Of a DNA stretch of 64,000 bases, positions 27,008-35,073 are shown piece after piece. This DNA comes from DATLGB01 sp038258425. GTDB lineage: Bacteria > Actinomycetota > Thermoleophilia > Solirubrobacterales > Solirubrobacteraceae. The stretch is taken from positions 1 to 64,000 of the forward strand of contig JBBSPV010000002.1 in NCBI GenBank assembly GCA_038258425.1, given 5' to 3'. Position 1 is the stretch's first letter; each line of letters opens with the position of its first letter. The notes under the pieces are model-generated. The model did no database searches. It was not told where the DNA came from and saw only the letters and a list, made by a program, of their open reading frames with translations. The translations under genes were made by a program, and so were the position numbers.

Positions 27008-27442
27008 TTGAAGACCTACGTCGCCACCCCACAGGACCGCGAGCGCAACTGGGTGCTCGTGGACGCCGAGGGCCAGAACCTCGGCCGCCTCAGCACCCAG
27101 ATCGCCGACCTGCTGCGCGGCAAGCGCAAGCCCACTTACACGCCGCACTGCGACGTGGGCGACTTCGTGGTCGTCATCAACGCCGAGAAGATCACCGTCA
27201 CCGGCAAGAAGCGGGCGGAGAAGCTCTACCACCGCCACTCGGGCTACCCCGGCGGCCTGAAGAGCCGGACGCTCAACGACATGCTCGAGCGGCGCCCAGA
27301 GGAGGTCATCCGCATCGCGGTCAAGGGCATGCTGCCCCGCAACCGCCTCGCCCGCAAGCAGATCACGAAGCTCAAGGTCTACGCGGGCCCGGACCACCCC
27401 CACGCCGCCCAGCAGCCCCAGACCCTGGAGATCACCACCTGA
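27008..27442 (+). CDS. rplM: 50S ribosomal protein L13
   Basis: 144 residues. The TTG at 27008 gives LKTYVATPQDRERNWVLVDAEGQ, the standard L13 N-terminus; upstream in-frame sequence is unrelated. Signatures: LGRLSTQIADLLRGKRKP, YTPHCDVGDFVVVINAEKI, HSGYPGGLK and GMLPRNRLARKQ. It binds 23S rRNA early in 50S assembly. The stop overlaps the rpsI ATG (TGATG), the conserved L13-S9 pair. Confidence 0.96.
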   Translation: MKTYVATPQDRERNWVLVDAEGQNLGRLSTQIADLLRGKRKPTYTPHCDVGDFVVVINAEKITVTGKKRAEKLYHRHSGYPGGLKSRTLNDMLERRPEEVIRIAVKGMLPRNRLARKQITKLKVYAGPDHPHAAQQPQTLEITT

Positions 27443-28311
27443 TGCCGCAGCCGCCGAAGAAGTCCGACCAGGGCGAGGTCGACGAGCAGCCGGAGGTCGC
27501 GGCCGAGGACGTCGTCGGCGGCGAGGAAGCTCCCACGGAGCGCCAGCAGGAGCGCGAGCAGGCCGTCGTCGAGGAGCCCGTCGCCGAGAGCGAGCAGCGG
27601 CTCGCCGAGGCCGCCGCCCCCGCCGGCCCGGAGGCCTCCCCGGCCGACGAGGACGCGCCGGCCGAGCCGCCGACCGCCGCGGCCGAGGCACCGACCGCCG
27701 CCGCCGAGGCGCCGGAGGCCGACGAGGAGGAGCGCGACGAGGAGCGGGCCGAGCCCGCCGCCCCGCGTGTCAAGCCGGAGATCCCCGGCATGGACCTGAC
27801 CCCCGACATCGTGCTCGAGGGCGAGGAGGAGACGGACGAGGAGGGCGCGGAGGACGCGACCTCCGAGGACTCCGACGACGTCTTCGCCCAGCCGATCGCC
27901 GACGCCTCCATCGACCTCTCGGCGGCCGCGCGCTACCGCGCCACCGGCAAGCGCAAGACCGCAGTCGCCCGCGTGACGCTCAAGCCGGGCACCGGGGCCT
28001 ACACGATCAACGGTCGCACGCTGGACGTCTTCTTTCCGCGCACGACGCTGCAGCGCACGATCCGCCAGCCGCTGGAGACCGTCGGCTACGAGGACCGCAT
28101 GGACGTCATCGCCTCCATGCACGGTGGCGGCGTCTCCGCGCAGGCCGGCGCGCTGCGCCACGGCGTCTCGCGCGCGCTGCTCGAGGCCGACCCGAACCTC
28201 CGTGGCGAGCTCAAGCGCCGCGGCTTCCTGACGCGCGACGCGCGCGCCAAGGAGCGCAAGAAGGCCGGCCTCAAGAAGGCCCGCAAGCGGCCGCAGTTCT
28301 CCAAGCGCTAG
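27442..28311 (+). CDS. rpsI: 30S ribosomal protein S9 with long acidic N-terminal extension
   Basis: 289 residues, against about 130-180 for most S9. Residues 1 to about 163 are low-complexity, very acidic and Ala/Pro/Glu-rich, with PTAAAEA repeats. The canonical S9 core follows from ARYRATGKRKTAVARV, through VSAQAGALRHGVSRALLE to the basic end KKARKRPQFSKR that reaches the P-site tRNA. There is no stop or better start: the ATG overlaps the L13 stop and nothing near the core beginning is supported. The extension is probably disordered and on the ribosome surface. Confidence 0.93.
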   Translation: MPQPPKKSDQGEVDEQPEVAAEDVVGGEEAPTERQQEREQAVVEEPVAESEQRLAEAAAPAGPEASPADEDAPAEPPTAAAEAPTAAAEAPEADEEERDEERAEPAAPRVKPEIPGMDLTPDIVLEGEEETDEEGAEDATSEDSDDVFAQPIADASIDLSAAARYRATGKRKTAVARVTLKPGTGAYTINGRTLDVFFPRTTLQRTIRQPLETVGYEDRMDVIASMHGGGVSAQAGALRHGVSRALLEADPNLRGELKRRGFLTRDARAKERKKAGLKKARKRPQFSKR

Positions 28312-28313
28312 GG

Positions 28314-29678
28314 GTGCATCCGGCCGCGCCGCCCGGCGCCCGCCGCCTGTTCGGCACCGACGGCGTCCGCGGCGTCGCGGGCGAGCTGCTCAGCGCCGAG
28401 CTCGTCCTCGCCCTCGCGCGTGCTGCCACGGTGCGCGTCGCCGCGTCGCTCGACCACCGCCCGCGGGTCCTCATCGCGCGCGACACGCGCGAGTCCGGCC
28501 CGATGCTCGAGGCCGCCGTCGCGGCCGGCGTCGCCGCGGCCGGCGGCGACGCGCTGCTCGGCGGCGTACTGCCCACGCCCGCGGTGCCGCTGCTCGTCGA
28601 TCGCCACGGCCTCGACGCCGGCATCGTCATCTCCGCCTCCCACAATCCCTACCGCGACAACGGCATCAAGCTCTTCGGCGGCGACGGGTTCAAGCTCTCC
28701 GACGCCGATGAGCATGCGATCGAGGCCGAGCTCGAGCGCCCGCCGGCGGCCGTCGCCTCGCCGGGCAGCGTCCAGCCCCTGCACGGGGCGCAGGAGGACT
28801 ACCTGCGCGCCCTGCACGAGCGCTTCGAAGGGCTCGACCTCTCCGGCCGCCGCGTCGTGCTGGACTGCGCCCACGGCTCCACGCACCGGGCCGGACCCGA
28901 GATCTTCCGCCGCCTCGGCGCCGAGCTCATCGTCCTGGCCGACGCCCCCGACGGGCGCAACATCAACGCCGGCTGCGGCTCCACCCATCTCGACGACCTC
29001 CAGGCGCTCATGCGCGAGGGCGAGCACGACGCCGGCTTCGCCTTCGACGGCGACGGCGACCGGGTCCTCGCGGTCGATCGCGCCGGCGCCGTCGTCGACG
29101 GTGACGAGCTCATCGCCCTGGCGGCGCTGCACCTGCGCGAGCGCGACCGGCTGCCCGGCGGCGGCGTGGCGGTGACCGTGATGACGAACTACGGCTTCCA
29201 CACGGCGATGGAGGCCCACGGCGTCGAGGTCGCCACGACCGCCGTTGGCGACCGCTACGTGCTCGAGGCGCTGCGCGAGCGCGGCTGGGCGCTCGGCGGC
29301 GAGCAGTCCGGCCACCTGATCGACCTCGGCTTCGTGTCCTCGGGCGACGGGATCGCCGCCGCGCTGCTGACCCTCGAGGCCCTCGCCGAGCGCGACCTGG
29401 CCGAGCGCGACGCGATGGTCAAGCTCCCGCAGCGGCTCGTCAACGTCCGCGTCGCAGACCGCGGCGCCTACGCGCGGGCCACCGACGTCCAGGCCCTGGT
29501 GGACGCCGAGCACGCCGGGCTCGAGGGTCGCGGCCGGGTGCTCGTGCGCCCGTCGGGCACCGAGCCGCTGGTGCGCGTGATGGTCGAGGCCCCGACCCCC
29601 GAGGAGGCCGACGCGGTGTGCGGCCGGCTTGTCGCCGCGGTCGAGCGTGAGCTCGGCGGGGGCGGACCCCTCTCCTAG
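28314..29678 (+). CDS. glmM: Phosphoglucosamine mutase
   Basis: 454 residues. FGTDGVRGVAGELL at the N-terminus, active-site Ser in ISASHNPYRDNGIKLF, the magnesium loop FDGDGDR, and the phosphate-binding RPSGTEPLVRVM. Converts glucosamine-6-phosphate to glucosamine-1-phosphate for UDP-GlcNAc. GTG start 2 bases after rpsI, the usual actinobacterial rplM-rpsI-glmM order. Its TAG stop lies inside the -10 box of glmS. Confidence 0.95.
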   Translation: MHPAAPPGARRLFGTDGVRGVAGELLSAELVLALARAATVRVAASLDHRPRVLIARDTRESGPMLEAAVAAGVAAAGGDALLGGVLPTPAVPLLVDRHGLDAGIVISASHNPYRDNGIKLFGGDGFKLSDADEHAIEAELERPPAAVASPGSVQPLHGAQEDYLRALHERFEGLDLSGRRVVLDCAHGSTHRAGPEIFRRLGAELIVLADAPDGRNINAGCGSTHLDDLQALMREGEHDAGFAFDGDGDRVLAVDRAGAVVDGDELIALAALHLRERDRLPGGGVAVTVMTNYGFHTAMEAHGVEVATTAVGDRYVLEALRERGWALGGEQSGHLIDLGFVSSGDGIAAALLTLEALAERDLAERDAMVKLPQRLVNVRVADRGAYARATDVQALVDAEHAGLEGRGRVLVRPSGTEPLVRVMVEAPTPEEADAVCGRLVAAVERELGGGGPLS

Positions 29679-29681
29679 ACT
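29676..29681 (+). promoter_or_regulatory. -10 box of glmS (TAGACT)
   Basis: TAGACT lies 7 bases before the glmS ATG and begins with the TAG stop codon of glmM. This gives glmS its own, probably leaderless, transcript in addition to read-through. No glmS ribozyme would fit in the 10 bases between the genes. Confidence 0.5.
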
Positions 29682-29688
29682 CCGGCCG

Positions 29689-31548
29689 ATGTGCGGCATC
29701 GTCGGCTACGTGGGACCGCGGGCGGTCCAGGACATCCTCCTGGGCGGCCTGGAGAAGCTCGAGTACCGCGGCTACGACTCCGCGGGCATCTCCCTGCTCG
29801 AGGACGACGAACTGCGCGCCGTGCGCGCCGTCGGCAACCTCGCCGCACTGCGCTCGGCCGTGGACGACCTGCACGGCAGCGTGGCGGTCGCCGTCCGCCC
29901 GGCCACCACCGGCATCGGCCACACCCGCTGGGCCACGCACGGGCGGGTCACGGAGGAGAACGCCCACCCGCACTTCGACAACGACGACCGCGTCCACGTC
30001 GTCGTCAACGGCATCGTCGAGAACTACCTCGAGCTCAAGCAGGAGCTCGAGGCCGCCGGTGCCCGCTTCTCGTCGGAGACCGACGTCGAGGTCATCGCCC
30101 ACCTGCTGCGCCGTGAGCTCGACGCCGGCGGCGACCTCGTCGGCGCGGTCCGCGGCGCCTTCGCCCGCCTGCGCGGCCACTACGCCTTCGTGGCCGTCTG
30201 CGCCGACGAGCCTGACCTGCTCGTGGGAGCCCGTAAGGAGTGCCCGCTGGTCATCGGCCGCGGCGAGGGCGAGCAGTTCGTCGCCTCCGGCATCCCCGCC
30301 TTCCTCGAGCACACGCGCAAGGTCCAGATCGTCGAGAACGACGAGCTCGTCGTCGTGCGCCCGGACGGCGTCGACATCCTCACCCCGGACGGTGAGCCCG
30401 TCCAGCGCCCGGTCGAGACCGTCGAGTGGGACATGGAGACCGCCGAGAAGGGCGGCTACGAGACGTTCATGCTCAAGGAGATCCACGAGCAGTCCGAGGC
30501 GGTCGCCGAGACCATCGCCGACCGCACGGTGCGCCCCGACGGTGTCGACCTCTACCTCGGCGAGACGATCACCGACCACGTGCTGCGGCGCGTGGACCGC
30601 GTCGTCGTCGTGGCCTGCGGCACGTCCTACCACGCGGGTCTGATCGGCCGCTACGCCCTCGAGGAGTGGGCGCGCGTGCCGGTGGAGATGGACATCGCCT
30701 CCGAGTACCGCTACCGCAACCCGGTGGTCGGGCCGGGCGACCTCGTGGTCGGCATCACCCAGTCGGGCGAGACCGCCGACACGCTGGCCGCCATGCGGCT
30801 GGCGCGGCAGCGCGGCGCGACCGTCCTGGCGGTCACGAACATCATGGGCTCGCAGGCCACGCGCGACGCTCACGGCGTCCTCTTCACCCGCGCCGGGCTC
30901 GAGGTCTCCGTGGCCGCCACCAAGACGTTCATCGCTCAGGTCGCGGCCATGTACCTCCTCGCGCTGCGGATGGCGGAGCTGCGCGGGACGCTCGCCCCGG
31001 AGCGCCTCGCCGAGCTCGTGGCCGACCTCAAGCGCCTGCCGCACTGCGTCGACGCGGTGCTCGAGAGCAGCGAGGCGGCGACGGACGAGGCCGCCGAGGC
31101 CCATTACGAGGCCGGCTTCTTCCTCTACCTCGGCCGCCACATCGGCCTGCCCGTCGCCCTCGAGGGCGCCTTGAAGCTCAAGGAGATCTCCTACATCCCC
31201 GCCGACGCGTACGCGGCGGGAGAGATGAAGCACGGGCCGATCGCCCTGCTCAGCGACAAGACGCCCGTCGTCTGCGTGGCGACGGAGTCGCCCGTGCTCG
31301 ACAAGGTCCTCTCCAACATGCAGGAGACCCGGGCCCGTGGCGCCCACGTCGTGGCTATCGCCACGGCGGGCGACCGCACGATCGGCGAGCACGCCGAGTC
31401 CGTCGTCTACCTGCCCAAGACGGACTGGATCCTCCAGCCCCTGCTGGCCTGCATCCCCTTGCAGCTGCTCGCCTACAAGATCGCCCGCCGGCGCGGCCTG
31501 AACGTCGACCAGCCGCGCAACCTCGCCAAGACCGTCACCGTCGAGTAG
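29689..31548 (+). CDS. glmS: Glutamine--fructose-6-phosphate aminotransferase
   Basis: 619 residues. The nucleophile is Cys2 of MCGIVGYVG, exposed after Met removal, which fixes the start. The glutaminase domain includes HTRWATHG and SETDVEVIAHLL; two SIS domains follow (CGTSYHAG, ITQSGETADT, and LGRHIGLPVALEGALKLKEISY), ending NLAKTVTVE as usual. It makes glucosamine-6-phosphate, directly feeding GlmM encoded upstream. Confidence 0.96.
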   Translation: MCGIVGYVGPRAVQDILLGGLEKLEYRGYDSAGISLLEDDELRAVRAVGNLAALRSAVDDLHGSVAVAVRPATTGIGHTRWATHGRVTEENAHPHFDNDDRVHVVVNGIVENYLELKQELEAAGARFSSETDVEVIAHLLRRELDAGGDLVGAVRGAFARLRGHYAFVAVCADEPDLLVGARKECPLVIGRGEGEQFVASGIPAFLEHTRKVQIVENDELVVVRPDGVDILTPDGEPVQRPVETVEWDMETAEKGGYETFMLKEIHEQSEAVAETIADRTVRPDGVDLYLGETITDHVLRRVDRVVVVACGTSYHAGLIGRYALEEWARVPVEMDIASEYRYRNPVVGPGDLVVGITQSGETADTLAAMRLARQRGATVLAVTNIMGSQATRDAHGVLFTRAGLEVSVAATKTFIAQVAAMYLLALRMAELRGTLAPERLAELVADLKRLPHCVDAVLESSEAATDEAAEAHYEAGFFLYLGRHIGLPVALEGALKLKEISYIPADAYAAGEMKHGPIALLSDKTPVVCVATESPVLDKVLSNMQETRARGAHVVAIATAGDRTIGEHAESVVYLPKTDWILQPLLACIPLQLLAYKIARRRGLNVDQPRNLAKTVTVE

Positions 31549-31579
31549 GACCCCGGCCGCCGTGGGTACGGCTGCCCTC

Positions 31580-31933
31580 GTGCACGGCCTCGGCATCGAC
31601 CTGCTCGAGATCGACCGGTTGGAGCGCGCCCTCGCGCGCCGCCCCGCGCTGGCCGAGCGGCTCTTCACGCCCGCCGAGCGCACCTACGCGGCCGGCCGCG
31701 GGCGCCCCGCCCAGCACCTCGCCGCCCGCTTCTGCGCCAAGGAGGCGGTGGCCAAGGCGCTGGCGCTCGAGGTGTGGAACCCGCGAGACGTCGAGGTGGT
31801 GGCCACGGACGCCGCTCCCGGCGTGCGGCTCAGCGGCCACGCCGCGGCGCGCGCGGCCGACCTCGGCGTCGACGTGCGGCTCTCGCTGACGCACTCCAAG
31901 GGCATGGCCGGCGCCGTGGCGGTCGCGACGTGA
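31580..31933 (+). CDS. acpS: Holo-[acyl-carrier-protein] synthase
   Basis: 117 residues from GTG 31580, which gives the standard VHGLGIDLLEIDRLE start; GTG 31562 would add six residues. The magnesium-binding Asp is in GIDLLE and the Glu in the FCAKEAVAKAL signature; the end SLTHSKGMAGAVAVA is typical. It attaches 4'-phosphopantetheine to acyl carrier proteins. Lies 31 bases after glmS and ahead of the NAD(P)HX repair gene, a common neighbour pair. Confidence 0.92.
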   Translation: MHGLGIDLLEIDRLERALARRPALAERLFTPAERTYAAGRGRPAQHLAARFCAKEAVAKALALEVWNPRDVEVVATDAAPGVRLSGHAAARAADLGVDVRLSLTHSKGMAGAVAVAT

Positions 31934-31952
31934 GATCCCGCGGGCCCGTTCT

Positions 31953-33503
31953 GTGGGGCGGAGCGCCCTGGTGAGCGGCGCCCCGGGAAGCCCCCTGCCC
32001 GACTGGCTCGAGCGTCTCCCGGACGCCACCCAGCAGCGCGCGCTGGACAGCTGGGCGATGGAGGAGCAGGGCGCGGACTGGCTGATGGAGCGCGCCGGTG
32101 GCGGCCTGGCCGTGCTCGCCGGGCACCTCGCGCCCGCGGGCCGGATCGTCGTCGCGTGCGGCAGGGGCAACAACGGCGGCGACGGCCTCGTCGCGGCCCG
32201 GCGCCTGCGCGAGCGCGGTCGCGACGTCGACGTCCTGCTCGCCGCCGGCCCCGGCGACCTCTCGGGCGAGCCGGCCGAGCAGCTCACACGGCTGCCCGGC
32301 CCGGCTCCGCTCGCCCTGGACGCCGGCCGCCTCGACGGCGCCGCACTCGTCGTCGACGCGCTGCTCGGCACAGGGTTCTCGGGCGCCCTGCGGGCCCCGC
32401 TGGACGCCTTCGTCGACGCCGTGAACGCCGCGGAGGCCCCCGTGCTCGCCGCCGACGTCCCGAGCGGCGTGGACGGCTCCACCGGCGAGGTGGCCGGCGC
32501 GGCGGTGCACGCCGTGGTGACCGCCGGCTTCCACGCCGCCAAGCCGGGGCTGTGGATCTCCCCGGGCAAGGCCCACGCCGGCCGCGTCCACGTCTTGCCG
32601 ATCGGCGTCCCGCCCGGCGGCCCCGACGCCGCCACCGCGGGACTGATCGTCCCCGGCGTGCTCGACGCGCTTCCGCGCCGCGCCGGCGACGGCTCGAAGT
32701 TCGCCTCTGGCGTCGTCGTCGTGCTCGGCGGCTCGCGCGGGCTGACCGGGGCGCCGATCATGGCCGCCCACGCGGCGATGCGCGCCGGCGCCGGCTACGT
32801 GACGCTCGCCGGCGCCGAGGCCAACGAGGCGGCCTTCGCGGTCCGCCCCGTCGAGGCGCTGCTCAAGCTCCTGCCCGACGAGGACGGGGCGTTGGGGGAG
32901 GCCGCCGTCGACCCGGCGCTGGAGGCCACCCGCCGGGCGGGCGCCGTCGTGCTCGGCCCGGGCCTCGGGCGAGGTGACGGCGCTCGTGCCTTCGTCGACG
33001 CCGTGGTGGCGGGTGTCGAGGCGCCGCTCGTCGTCGACGCCGACGGGCTCAACGCCCTCGCCGGGCGCTTCCCGGCCGGCTTGGGAACCCGTGAGCATCC
33101 GACGGTGCTCACGCCGCACGACGCCGAGCGCGGCCGGCTGCTCGACGTCGGCCCGGACGAGGTCGCCGCCCGGCGGCTGCACCATGCCCGCGCCGCGGCC
33201 GCCGCGGCCGGCGCCGTCGTCGTGCTCAAGGGCGACGACACGCTCGTGGCCCACCCCGACGGCCGGGTCGCGGTCTCGCCCGGCGGGGCTCCCGGGCTGG
33301 CCACCGCGGGGACGGGCGACGTGCTGTCCGGCGTGCTCGCCGCCGTCCTCGCGCGGCGCCTCGAGCCGTGGCACGCCGCGGCCGCCGCCGTCTGGCTCCA
33401 CGTCCGGGCGGGCCGACTCGCCGCGGGGCCGCACGGGCCGGACGCGGTGATCGCGTCCGACGTCATCGCCGCGCTGCCGGCGGCAATAGGATCCTCCGCC
33501 TGA
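31953..33503 (+). CDS. nnrDE: Bifunctional NAD(P)HX epimerase / ADP-dependent dehydratase
   Basis: 516 residues. The N-terminal NnrE half has CGRGNNGGDGLVAARRL and DALLGTGFSG. The C-terminal NnrD kinase-like half begins near KFASGVVVVLGGS and carries AAHAAMRAGAGYV, VVLGPGLG, LTPHDAE and GTGDVLSGVLA. It repairs hydrated NADH and NADPH. The N-terminus is somewhat diverged (ATQQRALDSWAMEEQG). Start may be GTG 31953 or 31971. The stop overlaps the CBS gene (TGATG). Confidence 0.92.
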   Translation: MGRSALVSGAPGSPLPDWLERLPDATQQRALDSWAMEEQGADWLMERAGGGLAVLAGHLAPAGRIVVACGRGNNGGDGLVAARRLRERGRDVDVLLAAGPGDLSGEPAEQLTRLPGPAPLALDAGRLDGAALVVDALLGTGFSGALRAPLDAFVDAVNAAEAPVLAADVPSGVDGSTGEVAGAAVHAVVTAGFHAAKPGLWISPGKAHAGRVHVLPIGVPPGGPDAATAGLIVPGVLDALPRRAGDGSKFASGVVVVLGGSRGLTGAPIMAAHAAMRAGAGYVTLAGAEANEAAFAVRPVEALLKLLPDEDGALGEAAVDPALEATRRAGAVVLGPGLGRGDGARAFVDAVVAGVEAPLVVDADGLNALAGRFPAGLGTREHPTVLTPHDAERGRLLDVGPDEVAARRLHHARAAAAAAGAVVVLKGDDTLVAHPDGRVAVSPGGAPGLATAGTGDVLSGVLAAVLARRLEPWHAAAAAVWLHVRAGRLAAGPHGPDAVIASDVIAALPAAIGSSA

Positions 33504-33985
33504 TGGCCGTCAGCGTGCGCGAGATCATGGACCCGGAGCCGGTGTCCGTCACCCCCGAGACGTCCGTGCAGGACGTCGTCCGCGCCCTGCGCGACAACGA
33601 GCTCTCCGGCGTGCCCGTGGTCAACGACGGCGGCCGCTGCGTCGGGATAATCACCGAGAACGACCTGGTGATGTCCGGCGACGAGGGCGACCTGCACCTG
33701 CCGCACTACATCGAGCTGTTCGGCGGGATCATCTTCCTCGAGTCGCTGCACAAGTTCGAGGAGCGCCTCCAGCGCGCGACGGCCGCCACCGCGCAGGACA
33801 TGATGACGGAGGACCCGCGGACGATCGAGCCCGGCGCCAACGTGCAGGAGGCCGGCCGGCTCATCTCCCACACGCACCACAACCGCATCCCGGTCGTCGA
33901 GCACGGGCGGCTCGTCGGCGTGGTCACGCGCATCGACGTGCTCGACGCGCTGACGCGCGACGACGGCCCCGGCGACGAGGGCTGA
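33503..33985 (+). CDS. CBS-domain protein
   Basis: 160 residues with two CBS motifs: VREIMDPEPVSVTPETSVQDVVRAL...GVPVVND and AQDMMTEDPRTIEPGANVQEAGRLI...RIPVVEHGRLVGVVTRIDVLDAL. Between them lies a hydrophobic LPHYIELFGGIIFLESLHKFEERL insertion typical of this stand-alone type. Such pairs bind adenine nucleotides; position between NAD(P)HX repair and alr suggests an energy or nucleotide sensor, but the partner is unknown. ATG overlaps the nnrDE stop. Confidence 0.9.
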   Translation: MAVSVREIMDPEPVSVTPETSVQDVVRALRDNELSGVPVVNDGGRCVGIITENDLVMSGDEGDLHLPHYIELFGGIIFLESLHKFEERLQRATAATAQDMMTEDPRTIEPGANVQEAGRLISHTHHNRIPVVEHGRLVGVVTRIDVLDALTRDDGPGDEG

Positions 33986-33987
33986 CC

Positions 33988-35073
33988 GTGCGGGCGCTCG
34001 CCCGCGTGTCCGCCGGGGCGATCGAGCGCAACTGCCGCCGCCTGGGCGCGCTGACCGGCACGCCGCTGTGCGCGGTGGTCAAGGCCGACGGCTACGGGCA
34101 CGGGGCGGTCACCGCGGCCCGCGCCTCGCAGGCCGGCGGGGCGCGCTGGCTCGCCGTCGCGACCGCCGAGGAGGCGCGCGCCCTGCGCGAGGCCGGGCTC
34201 GGCGGCCCGATCATGGTCATGGGGGCGCTCACCGGCGCCGAGCTCGCCGTCGCACAGGAGGCGGACGCCGACGTCGTCGCCTGGCGCGAGGCGTTCGTCG
34301 CGCGCCTGCCGGCCGGCGCCCGCGTCCACGTCAAGCTCGACACGGGGATGGGTCGCCTCGGGACGCGCGACGCCGCCGAGGCGCTGCGGGTCGCGCGCGC
34401 CGTGGCCGACCGTACCGACCTCGAGCTCACCGGGGCGATGACGCACTTCGCCACCGCCGACGACGATCCGGGCTTCGCCCGGGAGCAGCTCGCCGCCTTC
34501 GAGCCGTGGCTCCTGCAGGTGCGCGACCTGCGGCCGGACCTCGTCGCCCACGCGGCCAACTCGGCCGCCGCGCTCGGCCTGCCGGAGAGCCGGCTGGACC
34601 TCGTGCGCTGCGGCATCGCCGTCTACGGCATGGACCCGTTCCAGGCCGACCCGGCCGACCACGGCCTCGAGCCCGCGCTCGAGCTCTCGAGCTACGTGGC
34701 CGAGGTCAAGGCCGTCGTCCCCGGGCAGTCGGCCGGCTACGGCCGGACCTTCGTCGCCGACCGCCCGAGCTGGCTCGCGACGCTCCCGATCGGCTACGCC
34801 GACGGCGTCCGCCGGGCTCTCGGCAATCAGGCCGAGGTGCTGATCGCCGGCCGCCGCTTCCCGGTGGCGGGCACGATCTCGATGGACAACCTCACCGTCG
34901 ACCTCGGACCGGCCGACGCCGAGCCGCCCGTGCGCGGCGAGCGGGCGGTGCTGCTCGGCGCCCAGGGCCGGGAGCGCATCCTCGCGGAGGCCTGGGCGCG
35001 CCGGCTGGGGACGATCAACTACGAGGTGACCTGCGGGATCTCGGCCCGGGTGGCGCGGGAGGCGGTCCCGTGA
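33988..35073 (+). CDS. alr: Alanine racemase
   Basis: 361 residues. PLP lysine in AVVKADGYGHGA (about residue 33), HVKLDTGMGRLG, MTHFATAD, CGIAVYGMDP and the catalytic Tyr in SAGYGRTF, with ATLPIGYADG downstream. It supplies D-alanine for peptidoglycan, complementing murI and the D-Ala carboxypeptidase in this window. GTG start 2 bases after the CBS gene; the stop overlaps cca. Confidence 0.94.
   Translation: MRALARVSAGAIERNCRRLGALTGTPLCAVVKADGYGHGAVTAARASQAGGARWLAVATAEEARALREAGLGGPIMVMGALTGAELAVAQEADADVVAWREAFVARLPAGARVHVKLDTGMGRLGTRDAAEALRVARAVADRTDLELTGAMTHFATADDDPGFAREQLAAFEPWLLQVRDLRPDLVAHAANSAAALGLPESRLDLVRCGIAVYGMDPFQADPADHGLEPALELSSYVAEVKAVVPGQSAGYGRTFVADRPSWLATLPIGYADGVRRALGNQAEVLIAGRRFPVAGTISMDNLTVDLGPADAEPPVRGERAVLLGAQGRERILAEAWARRLGTINYEVTCGISARVAREAVP

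Noticed and set aside
29679..29688. glmS ribozyme between glmM and glmS
   Set aside because: Only 10 bases separate the genes; no room for the ribozyme.
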